From NCBI RefSeq assembly GCF_037975245.1, contig NC_092577.1, positions 15,266,013 through 15,330,012 on the forward strand: a stretch of 64,000 nt of DNA, read 5' to 3'. Below, in pieces: positions 37,841-49,551 of the stretch (position 1 is the stretch's first letter; each line of letters starts with the position of its first letter). The position numbers and the translations under genes were made by a program. The stretch is from Apostichopus japonicus. Lineage: Eukaryota > Echinodermata > Holothuroidea > Aspidochirotida > Stichopodidae. The notes beneath the pieces were generated by a model. That model did no database searches, was not told the DNA's origin, and saw only the letters and a program-made list of their open reading frames with translations.

Positions 37841-39263
37841 CACTGGCGGATCCAAGGGGGGGCCATGCCCCCCCCCCCAAAGGTGAGCCAAAAAGTGTTT
37901 CCGAACATCCGCTAAATCATATGATTGGAAATTAAAACAATCGAAAGGAATAGCAGTGGTAGACTAGTCTAAACCTTTTCGTTTTCTGGTTTAAAATTAA
38001 ATGCAGAGCTCCCAACTGACCCGCAATTCGCGGGAATTAGACCCGCATTCTAACACCCAAACCCGCTGACCCGCACAAGCGTCCGAAAAAACCGCATTGT
38101 AATTGTCAAGTATACATAAAAAAAATTGCATCAATTTTTTACTAAGCAACCATCATTTCTTTAGCATTTAGCATAATAGAGTATAAAACCTCCTTTACAG
38201 CATCATTTGAACCTCAAATTAGCCTATATTTCTTTTCATTGGGGCGAGTAGCGAACATTTTCATGCCACGGGAAAGAATGAATTATCACCTACTAATCAA
38301 TTTATTGATGTTACACAAAAAAAAATGCATATTTCTCAGAAAATTTTGGCTGACAAAAGCCTTTCTAAGTGCCACCATTTTACATGTAGGCATCACCTGG
38401 ATTCCAAAAAAAATCAAAAGGGGAGGGGGACACCCCCTCCCCTTATACCCCTCCCCCAGGACGGCGATTCGTTGCCTTCTCAAGAGTTGGGAGCTATGTA
38501 AATGTATGCATGGGCGGCGATCCTGGGGGGGAGGGGGGATATATCCCCCCATGAAAATGGGTGGAGGGGATGTAATACACCATATCCCCCCACCAAATGC
38601 CAGGGATAAGAATATTTTCATGCCTACATTTATGCATCATCGTGAATGTACGGCTCTTTTTTAGCTTCATTTCTCGCCTACCATAAACGCATTGCGATCT
38701 TTTCAAATAAACCGTCTTTATCTTTATCACGGTATTGATATATAGTACATATATGCACCCTCATAGTATTTATATAGGTCCTATAGTAGGCCTACACACG
38801 TACATGTTCCCTCGAACAGCTGAGAATCTCATGTTACCAGGGTAATGCTTAATACACGTTTCACCTGGATGCCCTAGCAATCGGTACCTAGGAATGTAAC
38901 TATGTGTAATTGTGTATTGCATGTGTATAGGCCTATAATAGCCTGCATGAGGCCATTTTCTTCATCGAATAATATAAAAGAGCTCTCGAACATTCTAACG
39001 TAGCGCCTGAAACAAGATTGACAGGGGCAATTTTCCCAAAATAACACCCGAAATTAAAAAAAAAGTATTTTGGATCCTGATTATGAGATATTTCGGACAT
39101 GATATCCCTATTTTAAAGTTGGGTATATGCCGCTTGGAAACCTTGGGAAGTGCCGTTTCCGGCCATCTAGAGGGTTTGTAAATCCCCATATGGCACCCCC
39201 TCCCCCATATCACTCTAATGCCACTTTGGCCCCTCCCAAATAAAGGCCCTGGATCCGCCAGTG
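37841..39263. mobile_element. hAT-type non-autonomous element, 1,423 bp, with a nested element
   Basis: The left end is CACTGGCGGATCCAAGG and the right end closes CCTGGATCCGCCAGTG, flanked on both sides by CATCAGTC (37,833-37,840 and 39,264-39,271), a perfect 8-bp target duplication. Inside, AGCTCCCAACT (about 38,008) and its inverse AGTTGGGAGCT (about 38,485) bound a nested segment. A further poly-C core lies at 38,525-38,600, and one dispersed 100-bp unit at 39,142. No transposase is encoded. Confidence 0.92.
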
Positions 39264-39271
39264 CATCAGTC

Positions 39272-40630
39272 ATATTGTATGGTTATTTTCCTGTACAAAT
39301 CCTCCTATTGCATTTCATATGAAACACGTACTAATCGATCCTTACTCCTTTTGGGTACTATCGGTTCAAGATAATATTCGTGGGACGCACACGTGAGCAA
39401 TGCCTAGACCAGAATATTAAAACAAAATTAATATATGCGACACGGCGACTACTTTTTAAGTGGACTCAGTAAAGTACCACGACATATAGCCTTATATGTC
39501 GACTTAAATCCGTCCGCGCATGCTTCCGCTTAATGTTTTGAACAATTTTGCACACAAACACGGAATTGTGTGATTATTCATATACACAATAGTAACAAAA
39601 AAACAATTGTTAAGACCGTCGAGATTGAATGCATAAAGTGGCTTGAATTTGTTAAGAAAGAAAATGTATTTTATGCATTGCATTTTTTTTTATAGATTTT
39701 CAAAGGATTTAATGTTATTAATAAATTAATAATAATAGTTAAAAATAAATAATAATATAAGTTTAACCATTGAAAACATTCTCAGCTTATTGCCCGAATT
39801 TTCACAAAAATATTTGGTTGGGGGCTGGAGCCCCCTTCTCCACTCCTCCCCAACCCCACCCCCCCCCGCCTACAACGCCTATGTATACTGCCAAAATTAC
39901 CACAGCATGGTATCTCCTTTTTATCAATGAGTACCCGGCAGCGAATTCCCCCCCCCCCCGAACAGGTTTGCAATTGTGTGTAAATAGTCGCTCAAGACAG
40001 AATACATTATTATTCATACTTCTATGAGTGTTGATACTGTAGTGACCGCACTGCAAGCGAGCCTATATATTCCCTCTCGCAAAGTGGAACAGCCTACTTA
40101 TTTTGTTTATAGACATTCTGTCGCCCAACTTTCTTGCTTATCTCCACTCCCATTTATAGTAAACTTGAACAAAGAGGACCAGTGTCCAACGAGAGAAAGT
40201 TTGGGGTCATAAGTTCAAGTGTAGAGCGACATATTTTTATCAGTCACTTCGTTCATGGAATCGGTCAGCGAAGGTTGTTCCCTAAGCCGTAATACTACTT
40301 TATAACTACAATATATACCATTGCCTACACTACAGCGATAGCTGGCTAAAAAGGCCGATACTTCACATATTTTTCGTATATTCTTCGGGAATCCACCGGA
40401 CATTTATGTGTGGGATGTAGCAATGCAACCCACCAATTACTAGCGGATTCAGTGATACATTTATTCATTTACAAGGATTTTTATATATGCGGATCTATCC
40501 TGGAACTGACAGTTCAAGTTCCCTGGACCGACGCAAGGAGGGTTAGACTAGACAGAACAATTATTAGAGGTTAGTAGTATTTATTATTATTTACAAGACC
40601 TCTAAAATACCATCTATTTATAGGGGCAAC
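39272..40630. other. intergenic, AT-rich, one element core
   Basis: A TTAATAATAAT-rich tract lies at 39,705-39,765. A GGGGGCTGGAGCCCCC hairpin plus a poly-C core at 39,820-39,875, closing CCGCCTACAACGCC, suggests a degraded hAT-like end. No gene seen. Confidence 0.4.
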
Positions 40631-40632
40631 CC

Positions 40633-40848
40633 TCTGAAGCGTACATCTGAGTTTAAATACCTTGGCACCTACATCACCTACAATCTCAACGATAGTCGTG
40701 AGATCCGTGCTCGTGTAGCCATGACAAAGGCGACTCTCAACAATTGTGCATATTTGAAGTCGAATCGTATCTCTGTGGATGTTAAACTCCACCTGACCAG
40801 AGCTCTGGTTGCATCTCGTCTTACTTACGGTTGTAGCACCTGGCACCC
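40633..40848 (+). pseudogene. LINE reverse transcriptase scrap
   Basis: An open stretch reads LKRTSEFKYLGTYITYNLND, then EIRARVAMTKATLNNC and LHLTRALVASRLTYGCSTW, the region after the catalytic box of non-LTR retrotransposon RTs (YLG..I, EI..R+..A, LTYG...W). It is cut off after CSTW by a hairpin-forming sequence. Confidence 0.7.
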
Positions 40849-40863
40849 GATTCTACTTGTCGT

Positions 40864-40966
40864 CACGATAACTAACGTGGTTCTTGCTAATGGTGATCCA
40901 CGATAGTTATCGTGCTGTGTTATAACTTCATCACACATGTTATGAATTTTACGATAACTATCGTGG
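40864..40966. repeat. nested fold-back: three alternating CACGATAACTATCGTGG arms
   Basis: Arms at 40,864-40,880, 40,898-40,914 and 40,951-40,966 alternate in orientation. The last two are perfect 16-bp inverses around a 36-bp centre; the first two pair with one mismatch. Each arm is itself nearly palindromic. It interrupts the LINE RT relic. Confidence 0.9.
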
Positions 40967-40999
40967 ACCCTTACAAGCCATTCAAGGAGACTTTTGATA

Positions 41000-41900
41000 G
41001 TCGCATATTACAGAAAGCGACTGGGATGCTAACTCTAATAACGACCTGAAGTATTTCCATCGCAACACAAAACTATTCGCTGTACATTGATGCATGCTTA
41101 GGCATAAAGTAAACAACCAACATCAAACAAGTTACATGAATTAGATATTCAGTCCAACCAGTAGGCCTACTCCATCAACGCTTTCGATCTGCGTCATTTT
41201 TCTATAGTAAGTGCAATCGTGTCGTGAAATTGATAGGCGTATGTTACTTGTTAGAGATAACTGATACTACTACTGCTAGTACTAGCCTAACGTAAGGCCT
41301 TACAGAGGCCTAACTACTCGTACTCGTAGGCTAACTACTCTTAGTCTTACTCGCACGAAAGACCTAACGGAGATTAGGACAGTAGTCGAAGTATTACTAT
41401 GGTTATTGTTCGGTAAGTAAGTGTAACTTGTTAGGCTATATGCCTATTTCTTAGTAGGGTTATTTTCACAGGCCATACTGCAAAAAAAAAAAATGGTTAG
41501 GTGCCTTTGTAGGTGCTGTGTTTGGACATAGGCCTAGGCCTAACTGCATTGGCCATAGGCCTAACATGACGGTGCCTGTACATTGCCGCTCATATTTGTT
41601 GGGCATAAGTGTCTGACTCTCTGAAGACATTTGTGGAAAATACCAGTGAGAATCTACCCAAAATTTGAACTGGGGAAACATGACATGTCTAGGCCTTATC
41701 ATGTAGGTCAAGGGTGTATAGGTTCAGCAGGCTGCTCTGACGACATTGCTAATCATTACAGTTTCATTCATTCATTTACAAAAAATAGAACTGAAGCTTA
41801 ATCAAGACTTTATCATCATTCCTTTGACCTTAATTTATGTCATATAATACAGTCTAAGCAAATTCTGTTCTGTTCATTACACATAAAGCATGTTATGTTG
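41000..41900. other. intergenic with GGCCTA-rich stretches
   Basis: Repeated TAGGCCTAAC/GGCCTAGGCCTA words at 41,160-41,560 form a low-complexity pattern. No gene seen. Confidence 0.45.
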
Positions 41901-41901
41901 T

Positions 41902-41993
41902 CCAGGTTGGACATTCTTTTGGTCAAGACTTTGTCATGAGGTTGAATCCAGGTTGGACATTCTTTTGGTCAAGACTTTGTCATGAGGTTGAAT
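41902..41993. repeat. 47-bp direct tandem duplication
   Basis: CCAGGTTGGACATTCTTTTG and the following GTCAAGACTTTGTCATGAGG occur twice back to back. The second copy runs directly into the tRNA-like fold. Confidence 0.9.
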
Positions 41994-42037
41994 CCAAAGC
42001 TTGATTTTGGAGTGTGGGTTCGAATCCCACCAAAGTC
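41973..42037 (+). tRNA. tRNA-like sequence (possible tRNA pseudogene or SINE head)
   Basis: Acceptor arms GACTTTG (41,973-41,979) and CAAAGTC (42,031-42,037) pair fully. The anticodon-type arm is CCAAA/TTTGG around GCTTGAT (41,994-42,010). The T arm GTGGG TTCGAAT CCCAC (42,014-42,030) is canonical and contains a perfect B box. The D region is only 14 nt with no clear stem, the variable region is 3 nt, and loop position 33 is C rather than U. It reads as anticodon TTG (Gln) if the alignment holds, but is probably not a working tRNA. Confidence 0.35.
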
Positions 42038-43362
42038 CCCAGATGAATGACCTTTCTTGTGTAACATGTAGCATTTTTGTAATTGAACATGCTTTTTGGA
42101 ATAATTGGTGAAGATTTTACAGAAATTAGTGAATTACAGTATATACCCAAAACTACACAGAATTAATTTGATGCAGTTGTGATACTGGTCAATATTTGGA
42201 CAACCAATGTAACAGTGATGAAATAAAAAGACCCTCTATGAGATATGCACAACTGCATTCTCACCCACCTTTACCAAAGTGTACCATAAATCTACTGTGG
42301 TAAGTGTAGTTTTGCATATTTCCCAATTGGCCTGCCTTACTAAGTTCCCTATAGGTCTATAATAAAGCTCTGTGCATAGAGACAGAGCTCCTCTTAAAGA
42401 ATTCTTATAAACAGGATGTGGTAAGTAAGTTTGCCTAGCAAGATCTTCTTCAGAGGCTATATGACAAGTACTTTAACAGCAGGGACAAATACACACACAG
42501 AAATACAGACAGGTTAATGAGCATGGTGACCACAAATAGATATGTAAGAGGATTACTACACAAGGGATGGAGAGAAGAATGAACGAAACCAACCCAGGAA
42601 AAGGAGAGGTGAAAGATAAACAGTAGAGGGACAAAGAGAGGATTAAGGGAAGAGGGTAGGGAATAAAATAGAGAGTAGGGAATAAACAGGATGTGAGTCA
42701 TCATGACAGGTTCCTCGTGCTACAAAGCTGTACCCCTTAGAGTATGGTGTCTTTGAGCCAGGTAAAGTAATCCAGAGTTAATGTTTGTCTTTGATTGGCT
42801 ACGTCTCAGGCACTGCATACATCTGTCCTTTTCTCAATGTTTCTAAGAAGATCAGTATTAGTGAGTTGGTTGGGGAACATCTGCTCCAATTTCCCTTTGT
42901 TCCATCACTTCATCATTTGTGCTACTTTGGAGAAGTCATCAATCTAATGAGAAAAGTTCAAGAAGTTTAGTGTAAAGTATTATTTAAATTTGGTCAATTA
43001 ATTAAATTGGCATTATTTATTTCATAGTCTTATTTACCCCTACTGCAAAATAAGGGTTGGCATTTGCTATACTTCATTGTACTGTGTATTGTGTAGGATA
43101 AGGCTGTGGTACAGTGCCTTAAAGTGATATATTTGCTAATAAAGAATGTTGAGGCCAATTACTCATCAGAGTGCCTCCATTCATTCAATTGTTCTTTAAT
43201 TTTTAACATGATTATTGTAAAAATAGTTTAGTTTCTGGATATATATTGGAGGCCTATAGTTGACTTAACCATGATAAGTTGATGGCTGACTCATGACGTG
43301 GCTTTATCAGTACTGCAGCTTTATAGTTCAATAGAAAGGTTAAAAAGTCAGTAATTGCCATT
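42038..43362. other. intergenic, no gene seen
   Basis: Left flank of the large transposon. Short featureless open frames only. Confidence 0.45.
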
Positions 43363-43366
43363 TATG

Positions 43367-43389
43367 TGTACCCTTACCCAACACGAATA
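43367..43389 (+). repeat. left terminal inverted repeat
   Basis: Begins TGTACCCTTACC; matches the inverse of 57,015-57,037 with one C/T mismatch at position 13. Confidence 0.95.
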
Positions 43390-43735
43390 ACTATTAAGTA
43401 TTCGCTAAGTATTCGCTAAGTATTCGAATAGCTAAATAGTTGGTATTTCAAAAATTTAAGTATTCAGACTTTAGAATACCTAATCGAACACTTAAAATAA
43501 CTATTCCAATAGGTATTCGAATACTTCTTTCAATTGAATGCTTAATCGAATATTAAATATAGCTATACAAATAAGTATTCCAATACCTATTTCACTGAAT
43601 ACTTAAGGAATGCCTATTTGAATACTTATTTCCTTTGAACATATTTTTTGAATACTAAAGAAACTATTGAACATCTATTCGAATACTAAGACGAATACTT
43701 ATTCAAAAATGCACATGTTCTAATATACAGTATTC
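43390..43735. repeat. left subterminal repeat array (TATTCGAATA)
   Basis: Tandem TAAGTATTCGC units at the outer edge, then repeated GTATTCGAATAC-type words in both orientations, degenerating inward. Mirrors the right subterminal array. Confidence 0.9.
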
Positions 43736-43828
43736 TCAACTGTAATGTTGGACTCTAACTTTTTACATCCTGTTTTGCTGTACAAAGGTATAGGAGGAGA
43801 CTGGACTTAGATTATTTTCAGAACAATT

Positions 43829-43945
43829 TGGACTTAGACAAATTTCAGTTGATTGTGGACTTAGACATTTTTCAGTTGATTGTGGACTTTCAGTTGATTG
43901 TGAACTTGGACAACTTTCAGTTGATTGTGGACTTAGAAAAATTTC
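43829..43945. repeat. short tandem repeat, units of 25-35 bp
   Basis: TTTCAGTTGATTGTGGACTT recurs about four times with small changes and variable spacing (AGACAAA, AGACATT, GGACAAC inserts). Confidence 0.85.
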
Positions 43946-44480
43946 TTGCTTGTGAAGATCAATGTATTTTTAGTTTATATAACAACTAATTCAATTTTAA
44001 TTGCAATTACAGAGGGATGCATTCCATATGAAGGATGGAAGAGTATATTGATAAATATAATGTATATTGAATTAGAAAGTGGAAGAAGTTAACACATTTT
44101 CAAAAAGACAAACTTTCAACTGATATGTATGTTTTGTAAATATATTTTAGTAAAGTTCAAGTATTTCTGTTGAGAAATATCCAGTCAAATACACACATTT
44201 CAAGTCAAATTAAGACTTTAAACTTTTAAACCTACATGTACAGCAAAAGACATTGGTCTGTGAGAAGCGCTGGATTTAACTGATCACACACCAAATACAC
44301 TGATAGTTACAAGATGTTGAATTATATTTAATTAATATTACAATATATACTACATTAACTGGACAGCTAACCAGCAATGGTAACAAAGATTGAGGTTAAT
44401 GATATTCCATGACATCTAACCGCCTGGTATTGAAATCACCTCCTTTCAATCTACGACCAAACATATTTACGATATTTAAC

Positions 44481-44614
44481 CAGTGGTGTAGCTAGACTAT
44501 TTTCCAGGGGGGCGAAATTCTCAAAACTTCAGACTTTTCACTTGCGATTTTGACAAAATTTTACAAAAAAATTCCGGCAGGGGGGCGCGGATTCCCCCCG
44601 TTCCTGCGCCACTG
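44481..44614. mobile_element. 134-bp hAT MITE nested in the large transposon
   Basis: Starts CAGTGGTGTAGCTAG, ends CTGCGCCACTG, and is flanked by TATTTAAC on both sides (44,473-44,480 and 44,615-44,622), a perfect 8-bp target duplication. It sits just past the 3' end of the transposase gene. Confidence 0.93.
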
Positions 44615-44736
44615 TATTTAACTATTCACGTGCCTCTTTTGTCAAGGGGCCATTCCATTTGGAATATTCCTACTTTATGTGAAAAGGGTGTTTATTTGCA
44701 TGTATTAATTGATAACTATAATGCACAAAATGACTT

Positions 44737-47700
44737 TCAATTCTTTTCAACTTTGTTTGGAAATTCACAAATAAACTTCTCATTATTAATTTCAACAAGA
44801 ATACATGAGTACAGAATACTTTGAATATCGATTACCTCATATTTTTGAAACTCCATCTGTACTTTATGAATGTGATCATTGCTCTCCGAAACAAACAACA
44901 GAAAAGGGACAACTATACAAATAAACAGTGGGTTTTCCTTAGATCCAACTTTGCCAAAATACTTCACAGAACCAAACTTGTATGAATCTTTGTACTGGTA
45001 CTTGATGACACTCTGATTTCTTCTGGTCAATTTTTTATATGGACTCCCATAAACAAATGAATTACTAGCCTTGAAAAATGTTCTAAGCCAAATTTCAATG
45101 TTATTTGAGAAAATGTTAAGAACTTGTTTTACTGCAGAAAATTCACTGGCAGATAAGCATATTTCTTTAAAACCATCAATTCTGTAAATTCCTGGAAATA
45201 CAGTTTGCCATGACTTTGAAAAAGAAACTGAAGTTTTAAGGTTATTTAAATATTCCAATGCTTCAAAATCATTTATACAAAACTTCTGACTCAATATTGG
45301 AACCAAATGTAAAAAATTAAATGACTGAACAATTTGTGTATCTACACCCTGAGTACCATGGATAAAGGAAACAATAAATCCGTTCATATCTTCAAAAAGA
45401 AAACAATTGTTTACATACAAAGGTCCATTGAAACGAACACAGTCAATTAAATGAACCAGCTGATGAACATTCATGGTCATATACCTTAGTGAGTACAAAT
45501 CTTGAAAATTTTTAACAAATTCTAGCATACACATTTCTGCCAAAGCCAAGTCATCAACTGATACATTATCTTGAGATAACAAGTAAATTGATCTTACTAG
45601 CAAACAAAAATGAGTGAAATAATCACGAGTTAACACCTGTGACAAAATTGGTATTCCCCAATACAGGAGGAAATTACGAAACTCTGAAGCTTTCCAATAA
45701 GCTAGATCATTCAAAGATCGAGGCACTCTTGTTATATTGATTGTTGGTTTAATATAAGATAAAGACTCACTCACTTGAGACTTTGCACGATAGAAAGAAA
45801 ATTTATTGTTACGATTCTCTACCCCAAACCAAAGCTTTAATAAAAGCTTCATTACACCTTCACAAACACAGTGCATGTAGTCGATGACCATGCCATCCGC
45901 AAAATGAAAGTATTTTAAATACAAAAACCAAAATGGTCCCTTACATCCATTGGTTACATATGCTTTGTCCTGGTTTTTGATCTTACTGACAGTTTCTTTG
46001 ACATCTTTTAAAATTTGTTCCATGGTGCGTTTTGGACCAACAGGATCTTCAGTGTTGAAGAGGAAAACATGACAATTGCCTCCACTTTCTGTTCTATATG
46101 TTTCCCCAGGTTGCAAACAATGCCAACAACCATGTTTACCATTAAATTGAATACTATTTGTCACCAAAGACTTAGCTGGTAAGTCACATGTACATGACAG
46201 TAAGGCAGCCTTGCATAGAAATTCTTCTCCAGAAAAATCAGTTAATCTTACACCACTTTCCAACTTTCTCAAATCAAGGAAAAGAGGATTTAAAAAGCTC
46301 CACATAATAGGTTTCTTTGGAGAGATCCAAATTCCATACATTAACATGTTTTCTCTCGCCTTCCTTTCTGAAATGGGTAGTTCATTTACAATCATATATA
46401 CAGGCCACATGGAAATTTTGGAGCTCTTAAAAATGGCAACACCATCAGTATTCATAGCGAAAGACAAGTTATTGGGATCATTTAAAAAGCCTGCTTGATA
46501 CAAATCCTGATATAATTTGGAATCATACACATCACGAATACAGTTATGTGTTGTTGTTTTAAGGTGATGAAAACGATGATTTCGGACCTGCTGCGAAAAT
46601 TCTTTTCGGTTGAACAGTACTTGCAACTGATGTAGTAAACTGATTTGCACAAAATAAGATACCGCACCTGATACTGTGACATCAATTTTGCAAAGTTCAT
46701 TACTACACATCTTGGCACTTTTAGGGATGTGGTGGTAACAGTTGGAACAGTAGTAATGTACAACTGGTAGGAATGTATACTTGGCCAAGTACTTCTTGAG
46801 GCCATGATATGTTCCCATCAGACAATTCCTGTCTGGCAAAATTAGTTGCAATAAAACAAGAAAGTAATGAATGGTTTCTTGAGAGAGTTTAAAACGAATC
46901 ATGAAGCATGTTAAAAGTAAAACAATGGTGCCAAGACGCCGTTTTGATCCCGGGTACAAAGGTGGGTCAACTTCTTTTTCACTGTGGCTAGAGCATTCTT
47001 CTACTTCATCTTCAGCTATCTGCATTATATCATTCCCTAAAACTGTAATGGGGTCATAGGTGTCTTCAGCTAGTTCTCCAAAATGGTTCTCTTTCGCATT
47101 GGCATGGAGTTCATTTATTAGATCATCGAGATCCTCGTCCTTCTGTGGGGAATAATCCTGAAAATTATCAGGTTGCACATCACGTTCTTCAGTCACCTCA
47201 CCAACATCATCCATCGAGTGTATATTCCCTGAGGCAAAATTATCATCTGGAGACTCTATACTGCAACTTAAAACAGGATCAGCCAAGGAAGTCTTCATTT
47301 TACTGGGTGTTCTGATCTAATAAAACAGAAAGACAACAAAAAAACACAATAGACTACTATCTTACTAAAGCTTAAGCATATCATTTGATTCAATATTGCA
47401 GTTTAGGACATTCATAATTTATTGCAATGTTATAAACAATTGAGTAGGTAGGTACTAGGCCAAAAAATTATTTGATTTGCAAAATTCAGACAATATACCT
47501 TTTATATGCTTAACAATTTAGAAAACTAAAAACATTACATTTCTTTCCACCACAACAAAAGAGTTTTTGACCAAAAATCATCCATTATGGTGGGATTTTT
47601 GAGTGATCTCTGCAACAACAAACATTTTCACAGCTTAATTACCATATTTAAATTAAATTTGATGTTAATTTGTAGTTACTGTACTGTAACAGTACTATAA

Positions 47701-48671
47701 ATAAAAAAATTAAAGTTTAGTCATTCCATGCAACTTGAAAATTTGATACAAAAACTAAAAATTTCCCAACTGTGAGAACTTTCCCTTAACTACAAAATTG
47801 CAAATTATGATAAATGGCCTATCAATTTTCTTAAATAAGCAGTTCTACATAACCAATAAGGCTAATAACATGCTCCTTTTTCAGGAACATACATGTAGTG
47901 TGTTGTTAAGTTGAAATTATGTTTAACATTCTTGAGTTTCAGAAAAGAAATTTCATACCCTGGTTTTGTACCCTCTACGATTCTTACCCAGACTCTTAAA
48001 TCTATGTACCTAAAACCAACCCTCAACCTAAACAAAATCTTGGGCCTAACACCAACCCAAATTTATTAAAAAATACTTTAAAATTAATGTTAGATAATTG
48101 GAATATTAGATACTAGGCTACGAAACGTCCAAATTGTGAGGGTTCAAAATGTCCAACAACCGGACAGGTGCATTTATAGTGGAAAGTTTATTTTCTCCAT
48201 GACAAGAATATTGTAAGACCGTGATGATTCATACCCAAATTCTGAAATTAATTACCCTAAAAGTAAAACCAAGCCTAAACTTAACCTTAACCTACGCCTA
48301 ACCAAAATTTACGAAAAAAATATTTCAAAATATTGTGATTATGAAACGCTAGCACCCTGTACTTCCCTTTTGCTTAGTATGGGATGACATAACTTCCCGA
48401 CCAGGAGAATTACCCCTCCAGCTGGAGAAATGTGCCCCAATTGTATTTTAACTGATAACAAAACCAGAAACAATAAAACCAAATTCACAATTTGATTAAG
48501 AGTATACATATAATTTTTTAAATAAACACTAACCTCTTGTTGTTCACATTCCAAACGAGACACATCCTGAGTGATTTGTGCAGTCCACTTTCTATAAGGT
48601 CCTCTGCGACGCTTTGATACTGAGTCTCCTTTGCTAGAAACGGGGCCTATACCTACACCATTATTAGACAT
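44737..48671 (-). CDS. TNP2-family transposase, two exons, 905 aa
   Basis: Join on the minus strand of 48,671-48,534 (46 codons, basic KRRRGPYRKW segment) and 47,316-44,737. The donor GAG|GTTAGT and acceptor TTATTAG keep the frame; the second exon alone is open for 859 codons and has an internal ATG at 47,298. Numbering from that ATG: an acidic N-terminal tail (1-112), a Cys4 zinc ribbon (C184, C187, C198, C203), NTDG with D285, TCD with D372, a GCWHC zinc knuckle about 390, IDYMHCVCEGVMK with D473, and GPLYVNNCFLFEDMNG with E636. These match the Transposase_21/TNP2 core of animal CACTA-like elements and its C-terminal DUF4218-like part. It would cut and rejoin the element ends. No stop or frameshift, so possibly active. 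Upstream it shares an approximately 880-bp spacer with the BEN gene. Confidence 0.9.
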
Positions 48672-49551
48672 GATTGTTAATGTTATTGTTCAGGCGTAGG
48701 CTCTGTGTTAAAGTCTAGCATGTAACTTGTTAGGCTAGCCAACTGCAGTGTGACGCGGACAGTGACACTGATGATGATATTTGCAGGTCTTTCAAATTAT
48801 TTTGAAATAAAACTGCAGGGCTAATTTACTTTCAAAGTTTCCCGATCAATGCGAGCCTAACTTATTGACTGCCCAAAAATTCTAAGGATTTCAAACAGAT
48901 GAGCAACAGAACTTATACCGGTCGCGTCAGGCTGGATCAAGATCGTGGTACGTGGCGTCGGTTAATCACTGAGCATGTAGGGTAGACGAAACTCAACTTA
49001 CTACTACTACTAATTAAGAGGATTCGATCATGACAAAAATTGTTAATATTAAACGGCAAATTTTGAGTTTCTAATGTCATCCACTATCATAATAAAAATA
49101 TAGTCCTATTTCTAAGGATTATATAAAAATAAATAATAACGGAAGATTTTATGTTCAAATTAACAAATAAATAGTATTACTTATAATACGCTTTCTGGCC
49201 AAGGTGAAGTGCGCCGGCGCGGCGTGGGTAATATACCGCGGAAGATTTGAAAGACTGACGGACTGAAGCGTTTCTAAAATCTCACCGATCATATTCATAG
49301 ACCTACTGTTTTAGTATTCAGTGCTTAATATTCCATTTTCAATAAATTTTTATTCCTCGTGAATGTTATTCAACTTTTATTAGCAGATTGAGCTTTCAGA
49401 AATAAAAGTTTCAGTTTTGAGTCGGACTAAATTTATTCCAGTCCTTGCAGCCTAACATGTGGTAGACTGAACATTATTAACATTAGGCTGGAACTTGGAA
49501 GAGAATATAATTTTATCCAACGGCGATAGGCCTAGGCCAAAATATCCAATA
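48672..49551. promoter_or_regulatory. divergent promoter region of the transposon
   Basis: About 880 bp between the two start codons, with no open frame and one GC-rich patch (GCGCCGGCGCGGCG near 49,210). Both genes must be driven from here if the element is self-contained. No TATA element is convincing. Confidence 0.5.

Noticed and set aside
38239-38664. 141-codon frame
   Set aside because: Runs through poly-C/poly-G cores of nested hAT elements and is matched by open frames on the other strand; low complexity, no motif.
46211-46805. Open frames on both strands within the transposase
   Set aside because: Shadows of the intact transposase exon.
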